In this document: positions 41,471 to 50,450 of the stretch, in pieces
Layout: the number at the start of each line of letters is the position of its first letter
Numbering within the stretch: the first letter of the stretch is position 1
From: Candidatus Babelota bacterium
Lineage (GTDB): Bacteria > Babelota > Babeliae > Babelales > Vermiphilaceae
Assembly (NCBI GenBank): GCA_029262615.1
Contig: JAJCZD010000003.1
Location: forward strand, 1 to 64,000
Length of the DNA: 64,000 nucleotides
Direction of reading: 5' to 3'
The notes under the pieces: generated by a model
Told to the model about the DNA's origin: nothing
The model's database searches: none
The model's input: the letters and a program-made list of their open reading frames with translations, nothing else
Translations under genes and position numbers: made by a program

Positions 41471-43102
41471 TTATAACCAATAATTTTCTTTAAAAGATTT
41501 ACAACAAACCTTAGTGGCATCTCTCCACAACCAGCTTGTCGCTTTTTTTAAAGTATTTGACACAAAACTCTGATTAATGTGCTTCTTAAGTAAAAGGTTC
41601 TCAGTTTCCAATTCATTGATTGTATCCAGCAAATCCACAAATAATCTTCGCCATCTTGGGGGACGGGAACTAAGTATAGATTTCAGTTTCTGCTTAAAAC
41701 CATTGTTTAATTGGCTAATCCATTGCGGCCTTTTATACAACAAATAGCCTGCACCGATAGTTATAGCAATACCAGAACCGGTAATGAGGCATTTGCGATA
41801 AAATTTCCATTTCTTCTTTGATTCTATTTTTTGTATAACGGTTTGAATTTCTTGCGGTAATGATTGAAAAATTGATTGCAATGATTTTGATGAATAATTA
41901 AATGACCAATTGTTGTCCGCAGCTCTTTTGAAAGCTAATAAAAATAATGCTTGATTAAGAGTTAATTCATTTTCCAAAAACTCTTTTATAGTGAGCAAAT
42001 GAGTTAAATCATAGGTTTGTATATGAAAATTAAACAAAAAACGAATTTTTGTGCCATCTAATGAGAAATAAAAAGTTTTTGGCCGCTTTGATAAAGAAAT
42101 TTTTTTGACTATGGTAGTAGTATTCAGATCCCAAATAGATAAAGTACCATTATAAGAGGACCCAGATAAAGAAGCTAAAAATTTTCCATTTGGGGATAAG
42201 CATATGGTAGGTACTGATTGTGAATGGAATAACTCTTTTATGCAATTTCCATGTAAATCAAATATTTTTGCTTTTTGGTAACCAATTACGGCAAAGGTTA
42301 AACCATCAGGAAAAAATTGTAATTGTGTACCACCCGTATTAATAGTAACTAAGTTATTTGCTTGTAAATCCCAAACCTTTATATTATTGTTTGTTAGCGT
42401 TACTATATATTGACCATTTGGAGAAAATGTTATCTGCCTTATTGGATTAAGATGACCAATACAATGTCTTACAGTATTATCCTCAAGATTCCAAACTATT
42501 CCACTGTTATGGACCCTTGAACAAGCTGCTATCATTTTTTGGTCCGGTGAGAATGCAATATAATTGATTGAAACATCTAATGGATTTTTTATGTTTAAAG
42601 TATTTCCATACAAATCGATAATAATTATCTGGTCATCTGCGGCAATAGCAATGCGCTTATCATCAGGAGAAAAGCAAATAGAATTAATATTAGCTTCAAA
42701 TTTCTTGGTGAAAATACAGTTAGTGGTCTTGGTATCATAAACAAAAATTTGCCTAAACTTACAGAAAATTACTTTCTTTTGATCATGGGATATCGCTACA
42801 GGTTTATTATAATTTGATTTTTTTGTAAATTTCTTTGTTGAGGCAACTGGTGAGATTGCATTTAATACATAAGGAACTATTTGACCGCTTACCATATCAA
42901 TCGCCTGTTGATCAATTGGCGCAGGCAATTGTACAATAGGAATGTCAACTTTATTTCTGTTTAAATAATTTTCCAACAATTTGCATGATTGTGTAGCATT
43001 AAGAATATAATTAAAATTCAAATCTCTTAATGAATCTGCAACCATACCTTTTGCATTTAGGATGAGAAAAAATAAAAAAAACGATAATCTGTTGAATTTC
43101 AC
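41471..43102 (-). CDS. Exported WD40-like protein with C-terminal membrane helix
   Basis: 543 residues from a GTG start preceded by GGAGGTTATAAA. The signal peptide ends LNAKG before MVADSLRD. The middle has six to seven WD40-like blades such as ICFSPDDKRIAIAAD, ITFSPNGQYIVTLTN and ICLSPNGKFLASLSG. A helix near residue 450 (ITGSGIAITIGAGYLLY) is followed by a basic, coiled-coil tail (LLDTINELETENLLLKKHI). It could be a membrane-tethered propeller. It shares its leader with the WD40 gene at 39128-40354. Confidence 0.8.
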   Translation of the reverse strand: MKFNRLSFFLFFLILNAKGMVADSLRDLNFNYILNATQSCKLLENYLNRNKVDIPIVQLPAPIDQQAIDMVSGQIVPYVLNAISPVASTKKFTKKSNYNKPVAISHDQKKVIFCKFRQIFVYDTKTTNCIFTKKFEANINSICFSPDDKRIAIAADDQIIIIDLYGNTLNIKNPLDVSINYIAFSPDQKMIAACSRVHNSGIVWNLEDNTVRHCIGHLNPIRQITFSPNGQYIVTLTNNNIKVWDLQANNLVTINTGGTQLQFFPDGLTFAVIGYQKAKIFDLHGNCIKELFHSQSVPTICLSPNGKFLASLSGSSYNGTLSIWDLNTTTIVKKISLSKRPKTFYFSLDGTKIRFLFNFHIQTYDLTHLLTIKEFLENELTLNQALFLLAFKRAADNNWSFNYSSKSLQSIFQSLPQEIQTVIQKIESKKKWKFYRKCLITGSGIAITIGAGYLLYKRPQWISQLNNGFKQKLKSILSSRPPRWRRLFVDLLDTINELETENLLLKKHINQSFVSNTLKKATSWLWRDATKVCCKSFKENYWL

Positions 43103-43129
43103 TTTATAACCTCCAAAAAGACCTTAATA

Positions 43130-43245
43130 ATTACAAATATAACTTATTTTACAAATAATGCAACAGCTAAAATGTTTTCTATTTGTAACTTTTCCTAAGT
43201 CCGATCACCCGAGTAGTCTGGAAGGCATATCGAAGGGTGTAACGT
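43130..43245. repeat. Second copy of the duplicated upstream region
   Basis: See 41318-41455. It lies upstream of the GTG-start WD40-like gene and downstream of uppS. On the minus strand, TTGCATTATTTGTAAAATAAGTTATAT is a possible promoter (TTGCAT, 15 bases, TTATAT). Confidence 0.55.
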
Positions 43246-43250
43246 TTTGA

Positions 43251-43940
43251 TTACGTACCGAAATTACGCTTGCATTCAGAAAAGGTAGACACCGCATCTT
43301 CTAAATGATTATTGGTAATCTCCGGCCATAAACAATCGAGAAAATAAAATTCTGTATAGGCTGCTTGGAATAATAAAAAATTACTCAAGCGGCGCACTCC
43401 ACCGGTGCGAATAATAAGCTCTGGCTCGGGAATACCTGCGGTCCATAAATGATTTTTGAGTGCTTGCTGATCGATCTGATCAACCGAGAGCACTCCACTT
43501 TTAATTTTATGTGCAATCTGCTTGATGCCACCCACAATCTCTTGTTGCGAACCATAACAAAACAAAAAGTTTACCTGCAGTGTTGCACATTGCTTGGTTG
43601 CATCCTCTACTTCTATGCAAGTTGGTAGCACATCCTTGGGAAACAAAGAACGATCACCAATAAATTTTATACGAATATCACTTTTTAAAAAATCATTTAT
43701 CCCTTTTTTTGCCTCTTGCACGAGCAGGCGGAAAAGATATTTTTTTTCTGTGTGGGAGCGTTGAAAGTTCTCAATTGAAAAAGTGTATAAAGAAAGATAA
43801 GAAATTTTTTTCTGCAAGCAAAACTCAATTACTTTTTTGACTGCCTGCACCCCTTCTTGATGCCCATACCATGGCACGCGCCCTTGCTTTTTTGCCCAAC
43901 GGCGATTGCCATCCATAATGCAGGCTAAATGTTTTATCAT
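43251..43940 (-). CDS. uppS: Undecaprenyl diphosphate synthase
   Basis: Makes the C55 lipid carrier for peptidoglycan from farnesyl diphosphate and IPP. Family motifs: CIMDGNRRWAKKQG with the catalytic Asp at residue 9, YLSLYTFSIENFQRS, and the C-terminal ELIIRTGGVRRLSNFLLFQ and YTEFYF. 229 residues is normal. The stop of the upstream membrane-protein gene is 3 bases before its start, so they are in one operon. Confidence 0.95.
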   Translation of the reverse strand: MIKHLACIMDGNRRWAKKQGRVPWYGHQEGVQAVKKVIEFCLQKKISYLSLYTFSIENFQRSHTEKKYLFRLLVQEAKKGINDFLKSDIRIKFIGDRSLFPKDVLPTCIEVEDATKQCATLQVNFLFCYGSQQEIVGGIKQIAHKIKSGVLSVDQIDQQALKNHLWTAGIPEPELIIRTGGVRRLSNFLLFQAAYTEFYFLDCLWPEITNNHLEDAVSTFSECKRNFGT

Positions 43941-43943
43941 GTA

Positions 43944-44597
43944 TTAACCTTGTTTTACATGCAAAGAAATTTTTTGTTTTTGTGCTCTCCATGCTAACAC
44001 AAAAGAAATCAATTTGTGAACTACGCACATACCGGCTGCAAAAAGTAATCGCTCAATAGCTACAATAGGAATAAGGGCATACCATTGCCAAACAGTCATA
44101 GGTATTATGTATAACCATAAAACTGAACCAACCGCGTGGGCAACAAAGGTGCTCCCTAACGACTGCAGGAAAATTGAATCTTGGTCTTTTTTAAATAGAT
44201 ATAAACAAATCGGAATCAACCAATAAAGACTGTAGACAAAAGCCTTGCAACCGACCGGATGAACAATAAATAATACCATGCATACTGCTGGGACCATCAG
44301 GCGGGTAGTCCAATGATTAAAAACCCAATACCAAGAAGCAAATAAACTAGGTATATGGTTAATGAACAGTCGCCAAAAAGAAAAACGAAAGTATAAACGA
44401 ATAAAACCATAAAAACCAAAAACTAGTAAGCTTCCCCCAAAACCGCCAAACGCCCCCGATAAGGGAGTAATACAATTGCGTAGGGAGAAAAATGAGGTCC
44501 AAGAACCAACCATATAGCTGATTTTAGACAAGGTGGTTATTAATAAAAGTCCAATTATGGCACTTGTACCAATACATTTACGTGCAAAATTATTCAT
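43944..44597 (-). CDS. Polytopic membrane protein, possible ECF-type S component
   Basis: I place the start at MNNFARKC (AAAGGAAA upstream); the longer frame enters the divergent promoter. The 217 residues form about six helices. The segment CITPLSGAFGGFGGSLLVFG resembles the PLxGxFGG loop of energy-coupling-factor substrate proteins, and the later GSTFVAHAVGSVLW and AIERLLFAAGMC would fit, but no substrate family is clear and no ECF ATPases are near. Co-transcribed with uppS. Confidence 0.6.
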   Translation of the reverse strand: MNNFARKCIGTSAIIGLLLITTLSKISYMVGSWTSFFSLRNCITPLSGAFGGFGGSLLVFGFYGFIRLYFRFSFWRLFINHIPSLFASWYWVFNHWTTRLMVPAVCMVLFIVHPVGCKAFVYSLYWLIPICLYLFKKDQDSIFLQSLGSTFVAHAVGSVLWLYIIPMTVWQWYALIPIVAIERLLFAAGMCVVHKLISFVLAWRAQKQKISLHVKQG

Positions 44598-44606
44598 GCT
44601 GTTTCC

Positions 44607-44633
44607 TTTACAATCCAGATTGTGCTGTATAAT
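44607..44633 (+). promoter_or_regulatory. Candidate sigma70 promoter for the HAD/DUF72 pair
   Basis: TTTACA and a perfect TATAAT are separated by 15 bases, about 28 bases before the ATG at 44661, in the short gap between divergent genes. Confidence 0.5.
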
Positions 44634-44660
44634 ACTTAGTCTACCAAGAGGAAAAAAAAC

Positions 44661-45317
44661 ATGAAATACAAAGCTATTATTTTTGATATGGATGGCACGG
44701 TCGTCCAATCTGAAAATTTTTGGATAGAGTCTACCAAAAAACTACTTGGTAGGCGTAATATCACCTTATCAGAACCAAAGCTCACCTATATAAAATCACA
44801 TTTTAGTGGTATTGGTTTATTTGCCAGCTGCAACTTTTTAAAAGAACATTTTGATCTGGTCGATTCTGTTGAAGTATTAATGCAAGAAAAAAAAGAACAT
44901 GCCCACCTGTTATATGTGCAAAATGTCCGCTTTATTCATGGTTTTGTAGAATTCCATAATATGCTACAAGCACTTGATAAAAAAACAGCACTTGCTACCA
45001 ATGCGGGCCGCCAAACAGTTGAGATAACTAACAAAAAACTAAACCTCGAGCAATTTTTTGGAAAACATCTTTATACCGTTACTGATATTGGTAAAAGTAA
45101 ACCACACCCAGCAATTTATTTGCATGCCGCCCACCAATTAGAGCTACATCCTGCCGACTGTATTGCCATTGAAGATTCTGCTCATGGCATTCAAGCAGCA
45201 AAGAGTGCCGGTATGGTTTGTATTGGGATTAATACTGCAGGCAATAAAGAACGATTAAAAGATGCTGATCTGATTGTTGATCAATATGAGCACATTAATT
45301 TAAAAAAGGTACTATGA
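44661..45317 (+). CDS. HAD hydrolase, beta-phosphoglucomutase/phosphatase type
   Basis: 218 residues, cytoplasmic, with standard HAD motifs: IIFDMDGTVVQSE (motif I with a normal DxD), LATNAGRQTVE (II), GKSKPHPAIYLHAA (III) and CIAIEDSAHGIQAAKSAGM (IV). The helical cap after motif I is C1 type. Likely a sugar-phosphate or nucleotide phosphatase; the exact substrate cannot be told. This normal motif I contrasts with the DxH motif in the exported set at 32-35 kb. It overlaps the DUF72 gene by 4 bases. Confidence 0.88.
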   Translation: MKYKAIIFDMDGTVVQSENFWIESTKKLLGRRNITLSEPKLTYIKSHFSGIGLFASCNFLKEHFDLVDSVEVLMQEKKEHAHLLYVQNVRFIHGFVEFHNMLQALDKKTALATNAGRQTVEITNKKLNLEQFFGKHLYTVTDIGKSKPHPAIYLHAAHQLELHPADCIAIEDSAHGIQAAKSAGMVCIGINTAGNKERLKDADLIVDQYEHINLKKVL

Positions 45318-46093
45318 AGTTTTATGTAGGTACATCCGGTTATATGATTAGCCAAAAAATTTGGTGGGAACTGGATTTTAATTCTTTAGAGATTAATAGC
45401 ACTTTTTATTCTTTACCAAAAAAAACCTCAACGTGGCAAAGCTGGTATACAAAAGCACCAAACGATTTCCTGTTTAGCCTAAAAATGAGTAATTTTTTAA
45501 CCCATAAAAAAAGATTAATTGACTCGCTCGAGCCGTGGGATCGCTTTTGGAATGGTGCACAACACCTCAAAGATAAACTGGGCGTTATACTTTTTCAATT
45601 TCCTCCATCATTTGAATACAACCAAAAAAAAGGAAAGGATGGTAAAACAACCTTTGAGAGATTACAATTTCTAAGTACCACTCTACCCAAAAAGGTTAAA
45701 TTTGCATTTGAATTTCGTAATACCAGTTGGAATAATAAAACGGTTATAGATTTTTTGAAAAAACAAAATTGGGCTTTTGCCAATGTGTTAGTTAACAATA
45801 CACGCGGTTGGGCGGACGATTTACCCTCGCAAGAGATCTGGCCTAATGTGAGTACTGCTGATTTTGTTTATTTTCGTTTTCATGGAACCACTGGCATGTT
45901 TCGTGGGTCATATCCAAAACCACAACTACAAAGTGTGATCAACTTTTGCAAAAAAACAAAAGCAAAAGAATCATTTGTATACTTTAATAATTATGCATTT
46001 GCAAAACGGGGCATGCATTGCACCCTCAACGATCATAAGGTTAATTGTGCCGCAGTGTGTAATGGCGTGCAGTTTATGGAAATGAAAAAATAA
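45314..46093 (+). CDS. DUF72 (YecE-like) family protein
   Basis: 259 residues with the family start YVGTSGY, then LEINSTFYSLP, a conserved LGVILFQFPPSFEYN, FAFEFRN-SW and the C-terminal DFVYFRFHG and FVYFNNYAFAKRGMH. DUF72 proteins have a TIM-barrel fold with unknown activity. It is coupled by ATGA to the HAD gene. Its stop is one base from the convergent exported gene. Confidence 0.9.
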   Translation: MKFYVGTSGYMISQKIWWELDFNSLEINSTFYSLPKKTSTWQSWYTKAPNDFLFSLKMSNFLTHKKRLIDSLEPWDRFWNGAQHLKDKLGVILFQFPPSFEYNQKKGKDGKTTFERLQFLSTTLPKKVKFAFEFRNTSWNNKTVIDFLKKQNWAFANVLVNNTRGWADDLPSQEIWPNVSTADFVYFRFHGTTGMFRGSYPKPQLQSVINFCKKTKAKESFVYFNNYAFAKRGMHCTLNDHKVNCAAVCNGVQFMEMKK

Positions 46094-46094
46094 G

Positions 46095-46490
46095 TTATTC
46101 TTCATTCTCAGGTAAAACTATCAGTTTATTTTCAAATTCCTGTACTTGTTTTGCTACAAAATGCACTGCACATAAAAGATCATAATTTGAAACATATTCT
46201 TGTTCTTGATTTTGCGGGTGCTCATAACGCATTTCAACAACCGGTGTTTGATTATTAACGACAACTGCTTTTTTAGGTTGCTTCTTTCTTCTTAATTTAG
46301 AAAGAAACCAGGTCACACCAGCAGTAATGCATGAACCAGCAACAAAACCAATTGCTGCAGTAACTAACGGTTTTTTAGAACAAAAAGATGACATTGATGA
46401 ACCAATGGTGTGCAATGGCGCAGACCAATTCCAGCAAAAAGATTGAGAAAAAATACTTACAAGCAAAATAGATAAAATAGCTTTTTTCAT
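46095..46490 (-). CDS. Small exported membrane protein
   Basis: 131 residues from MKKAILSIL (GGGGTTA upstream). A signal peptide ending SQSFC is followed by a Trp/Ser segment, a single Ala/Gly helix (LVTAAIGFVAGSCITAGVTWFL), a basic patch (SKLRRKKQPKK) and a polar C terminus. The strong basic patch after the helix suggests the tail stays in the cytoplasm. Function unknown. Confidence 0.6.
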   Translation of the reverse strand: MKKAILSILLVSIFSQSFCWNWSAPLHTIGSSMSSFCSKKPLVTAAIGFVAGSCITAGVTWFLSKLRRKKQPKKAVVVNNQTPVVEMRYEHPQNQEQEYVSNYDLLCAVHFVAKQVQEFENKLIVLPENEE

Positions 46491-46646
46491 GATTAATAAC
46501 CCCATTTTTAAATTACAAATACAATTTTATCACGTATTCGTATTTTGGTCAAATAGCTCTTTTTTACAGGTTTAGCTTACTTAAAAAGATAATTTTCTAT
46601 GTTTTTTCTTACTTATAGGCTAAAATTAAAGAAAATAGGGTACATT

Positions 46647-46727
46647 ATGCGTATATTTTTTAATTTTTTATCACCACAAAAAAACAACCATCTTTCCATA
46701 TTTATTCCTCATCATCCTCATTCTTAA
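46647..46727 (+). CDS. Possible leader peptide (26 codons)
   Basis: An ATG frame of 26 codons ends 50 bases before the symporter start. The peptide ends IPHHPHS, with three His in the last five residues, recalling His leader peptides, but I see no attenuator with a T-run after it and the ribosome site is weak. It may be chance. Confidence 0.25.
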   Translation: MRIFFNFLSPQKNNHLSIFIPHHPHS

Positions 46728-46759
46728 ATTCCTAATGTTTCTAATAATTTTTAATTTTA

Positions 46760-46773
46760 AATCCTAAAGGATT
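46760..46773 (+). promoter_or_regulatory. Small hairpin over the ribosome site of the symporter gene
   Basis: AATCC/GGATT with a TAAA loop covers the AGGA Shine-Dalgarno of the following gene. The 5-bp stem is weak but could damp translation or respond to a factor. Confidence 0.3.
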
Positions 46774-46777
46774 GAAG

Positions 46778-48127
46778 ATGAGTATTTTTATCTTTGTAAT
46801 TACATTAATAGCACTCATGGTGCTCTATGGTTTTATCACTTATATTGCTGCCAAAAAAATTACCACTATTACTGATTATTTTTTGGCCGGGCGTAATCTA
46901 GGGTTAGCAGCGGTAACCTTTACCTTAATCGCAACACAACTTGGTGGTGGTATGCTTTTGGGGACCGCACAGCAAGCCTATACCGTTGGTTTTTATGGAT
47001 TGTTCTATACTATCGGTATGAGTATTGGTTTTTTACTACTTGGTTGTGGAATAGCTGGCAGGCTTCGTGAACTTAATGTAGCAACAACAGCAGAAATATT
47101 TCAGACTAAATACAACTCAATCACTTTAAAAAAGATTGCTTCAATACTTTCTATAATTACCCTTTGTGGGTTATTAATAGGCCAGGTTATCGCCTCAAAG
47201 ACATTATTAGCTGGCCTTGGTATTGCAAATGAATTTATATTCCTAGCGTTATGGCTTTTTATAATCGTACATACGGTAATAGGAGGTTTGCAGGCAGTGG
47301 TTATTACTGATAAATTTCAAGTTTTATATATTATTTGCATTTTTACTGGGCTTTTTTTCTATGCGATCTACCAAGATCCTGTTTCGATACTAGCTTCCTC
47401 ATTTCAGTTGCAAGGCCAATTTTCTCAATTATCCATACGCTTTTCTCAAGTGGTTGCCGTATTGCTTATGCCTATTTTATTTGCTCTGATCGAGCAGGAT
47501 TTAGCGCAACGCTTTTTTGCAGCCCGCACCAAAAAAATTGCAATCAGTGCTGCGTTGATTGCCAGCGGGTTTATGCTCGTATTTTCTTTTGTGCCTTTGT
47601 ACTTTGGTATGAAAACCAAATTACTAAATCTCACTATGCTTGCAGGAGCTAACCCGTTAATTGTCTATATAGAATGGCTCCTACCAAGAAGTTTAGTTGC
47701 CCTTGTAATCATTGGTGTACTTGCAGCAATCACCTCAACAGCAGACTCATTGCTATGCGCAATCAGTTCTAACTTGGCACAAGATTTTGATTTTTCTTTT
47801 ACTGGTTTAAAAAACAAATTAACTCTTTCAAAAATAATAACTCTTGTTATCGGTGTTTTTGCACTTACTGCATCCTATTTTATGCCAACAGACATCATTT
47901 ATATATTAATTGAAAGTTATGCAATCTCAGTTTGTTGTCTGTTTGTACCATTAATTATTGCTTACTTCAAAAAAGATTGTAAAAAAAGTGCCGCAATCGG
48001 TGCAATTGCTTTCGGTTTAGTTGGTTTTATTTTCTTCCAAATTAATCCAATTGCCTTACCACACCAGATTGCAGCATTACTACTTTCTGCGCTTGGTTAT
48101 CTAATCGGTTCCTTTATGCATCGTTAA
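46778..48127 (+). CDS. Sodium:solute symporter (SSF family)
   Basis: 449 residues with about 12 to 13 helices. Family marks: DYFLAGRNLGLAAVTFTLIATQLGGG at the N terminus, with the Thr/Ser/Gly pattern of TM1-TM2, and the GRLRELNVATTAEIFQTKY loop, then ITSTADSLLCAISSNLAQDF in TM8, where Na+-binding Ser/Thr lie. The substrate cannot be read (proline, pantothenate, sugars and others occur in the family). I use the ATG at 46778, not the TTG two codons earlier. Its end overlaps the convergent surface gene by 14 bases. Confidence 0.92.
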   Translation: MSIFIFVITLIALMVLYGFITYIAAKKITTITDYFLAGRNLGLAAVTFTLIATQLGGGMLLGTAQQAYTVGFYGLFYTIGMSIGFLLLGCGIAGRLRELNVATTAEIFQTKYNSITLKKIASILSIITLCGLLIGQVIASKTLLAGLGIANEFIFLALWLFIIVHTVIGGLQAVVITDKFQVLYIICIFTGLFFYAIYQDPVSILASSFQLQGQFSQLSIRFSQVVAVLLMPILFALIEQDLAQRFFAARTKKIAISAALIASGFMLVFSFVPLYFGMKTKLLNLTMLAGANPLIVYIEWLLPRSLVALVIIGVLAAITSTADSLLCAISSNLAQDFDFSFTGLKNKLTLSKIITLVIGVFALTASYFMPTDIIYILIESYAISVCCLFVPLIIAYFKKDCKKSAAIGAIAFGLVGFIFFQINPIALPHQIAALLLSALGYLIGSFMHR

Positions 48128-50438
48128 TGGTAAATCCTCCATTGACTGCTTGCAGGACTGCTGCTGGATAAATTTCAAGCAATACATTGTTATTAGGATT
48201 GGTACCATCGCCAAGAATCAATGAATTTACAATATCAGAAACGATAAGATTAACCATTGCAGCGGTAGATGTATTACACCCATCATTGACCGTAAACATA
48301 AAAGAATCAAAACCTTCAAATCCCATATTTGGAGTATAGGTAAATGCGCCAGTACTCGCATTAAAACCAGTAATTATACCATTGGAAGGCCCACTGGTTA
48401 TAGCAAAAGTTAAAGGCAATGCCTCTGGGTCAATCCCCATTAACACACCATTTATTGGAGTATCAATTCCAGTAACAAGACTTTGTGGTATTGCTGTTGG
48501 TGCTTGATCTAAAATAAGCTGCAAGGGAACAGAAAATTCAGAAGTATCAGTTGAGGTTGCACCGCTCATACGAGTTGCTGTTGCCGTAACAAAATCATTT
48601 GCTACTCCTGCTACTGGTATAAATGTTTCATTAAAGCTCACATTGCCACCACCATCAGTAACAACTGAGAAATCACCCATGAAGGTACGGCCTTGCTCCG
48701 GATCATTGCTAACGCCATTGGTAAAAACCTGAATGGTAAAGGTAGTAGTTGGGTCGGTTCCATTTAAAGACCCTATAAGGGTCAGTTCATTTGTTGGGGC
48801 ACATAAATCTAAACTGGTAAGAGTTGGCTCAACTTGATTATTGTTACCATTATTTAGTAACCGAATACCAAAAACGGTACTATTGCCAGTTATTGCATTA
48901 TTTAAAATAGGATTTTGGTTACCAAAATTAATTAGCACACCAGAAGCAATACCATCAGCACCATCCACACCACTCGAACTACCTCCAAAACCTGCCAATC
49001 CACCAAGCCCGGCTGGGCCATTAAGATCAATGGTATTATTAGAGAAAGGAATATTACTTGAGGTAGTCTCAATACCCGAAGCATTACCCCCATTACCCCC
49101 ATTACCACCCGTTCCTCCTATTGAAGCACCACCAGTACCACCAGTACCACCGGCATTACTTTCAATAGTACCGTTGCCAGAAACTACACTTACACTAAGA
49201 GCACTAATACCAACACCATCGCCAGCATTACCACCATTCGGACCAGTCCCCGCACCTACAGTACCAGAATTACCGCCATTACCACCGTTATTACCACTAA
49301 TAGCCAAATTATTCTGTATAATGTTGTTTCCACCACCAATAACTCTCATACCGTAGCCATTTGCACCAGTACCACCCATGAGACTACCAACCGCAGAGCC
49401 TCCAGCTCCACCGTTGTTATTGGTTGCCGTGTTACCCTCAATAAGGTTAGCTCCTGCGCTATCGACAAAAATACCATGGCCAGCAGCACCAGCACCACCA
49501 TTAGCGCCCGCGAATGGTACTCCTCCAGCTCCGCCGTTATTATTATCTATGAGATTGTTTTGTATAGTTTGTGAATTATCACTCGTAACCCGAACACCAG
49601 CACCAATACCGCCAGCACCACCATTGCCACCATTAGGTGACCCACCAGCGCCACCACTATTGTTACTAATTGTTGTATTATTAAGAATTGTATTATTAGC
49701 ACTAGTACCGGTAATATCAACTCCAATACCCATACCACCATTGCCAGCAGTGCCGAGGGAAGCCCCGCCAACCCCACCGCTATTACTGGTTATAGTATTA
49801 TCTTGAATAATATTAGTGTTACTATTTTGGATAATAACTCCAAATCCACTGCCAGCATTAGATAGGCTAAGATCGGGAGTCCCACCATTATTTCCTGTTA
49901 TTGTACAATTTTCGACAGTGTTAGAAGCGCCCCCAGATATTAAAATACCTCGTCCGTTCCCACCGGTAGTAACAACACTAGGATCACCACCGTCATTATT
50001 CTGGATAGTACAATTTTCGATGGTATTATTACTTGAACCATTTAAAAACACACCTGTACCATTATTTGCCACTGTATTATTTGGCCCAAAGTTCTGAATA
50101 GTCATTGCTTGAATAGTAGATCCAGAACCACCTGCATTAATTTGGAAACCAATTAGAATACCATTTACATCACCATCCTGAACCGTTACCGCTGCACTAG
50201 TAACATTGACAGTTACTGGTATCGTAATAGCAGGTAGAGCAGTAAAAAAAAGACTAATAGTACCAATCCCTGCACCCATAAAGGTAATCGTGTTTGGACC
50301 AGGGCCTGCACCATTAGAATCAAAAATTGCTTGGCGCAAACTGCCTGCGCCAGCACTGCTGGTATTGGTTACATTAAAATTCATTGCATCGATATATACA
50401 AAGCTTATTACTGATAGCAGAATGATTGTTTTTTTCAT
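48114..50438 (-). CDS. Surface protein with right-handed beta-helix and Ig-like repeat
   Basis: 774 residues. A signal peptide ends YIDA before MNFNVTNT. Residues about 80-560 form a parallel beta-helix with NNTIENCTI-type rungs and many NNNGGAGG turns; the Gly-rich DNA is clearly GC-richer than its surroundings. About 650-735 is a Big_9/cadherin-like domain (IDPEALPLTFAITSGPSNG, FTVNDGC). The last 40 residues (ILGDGTNPNNNVLLEIYPAA) recur at the C terminus of the 51408 protein. The ribosome site AAGGAGTAATAATG is shared by the operon. A surface-exposed or released adhesin is likely. Confidence 0.85.
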   Translation of the reverse strand: MKKTIILLSVISFVYIDAMNFNVTNTSSAGAGSLRQAIFDSNGAGPGPNTITFMGAGIGTISLFFTALPAITIPVTVNVTSAAVTVQDGDVNGILIGFQINAGGSGSTIQAMTIQNFGPNNTVANNGTGVFLNGSSNNTIENCTIQNNDGGDPSVVTTGGNGRGILISGGASNTVENCTITGNNGGTPDLSLSNAGSGFGVIIQNSNTNIIQDNTITSNSGGVGGASLGTAGNGGMGIGVDITGTSANNTILNNTTISNNSGGAGGSPNGGNGGAGGIGAGVRVTSDNSQTIQNNLIDNNNGGAGGVPFAGANGGAGAAGHGIFVDSAGANLIEGNTATNNNGGAGGSAVGSLMGGTGANGYGMRVIGGGNNIIQNNLAISGNNGGNGGNSGTVGAGTGPNGGNAGDGVGISALSVSVVSGNGTIESNAGGTGGTGGASIGGTGGNGGNGGNASGIETTSSNIPFSNNTIDLNGPAGLGGLAGFGGSSSGVDGADGIASGVLINFGNQNPILNNAITGNSTVFGIRLLNNGNNNQVEPTLTSLDLCAPTNELTLIGSLNGTDPTTTFTIQVFTNGVSNDPEQGRTFMGDFSVVTDGGGNVSFNETFIPVAGVANDFVTATATRMSGATSTDTSEFSVPLQLILDQAPTAIPQSLVTGIDTPINGVLMGIDPEALPLTFAITSGPSNGIITGFNASTGAFTYTPNMGFEGFDSFMFTVNDGCNTSTAAMVNLIVSDIVNSLILGDGTNPNNNVLLEIYPAAVLQAVNGGFTINDA

Positions 50439-50450
50439 TATTACTCCTTA

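Noticed and set aside
3197-43102. The internal Met after each signal peptide as the true start
   Set aside because: The upstream starts have good ribosome sites and typical signal peptides, while the internal Met codons lack ribosome sites. The repeated Met is therefore treated as a feature of the protein.
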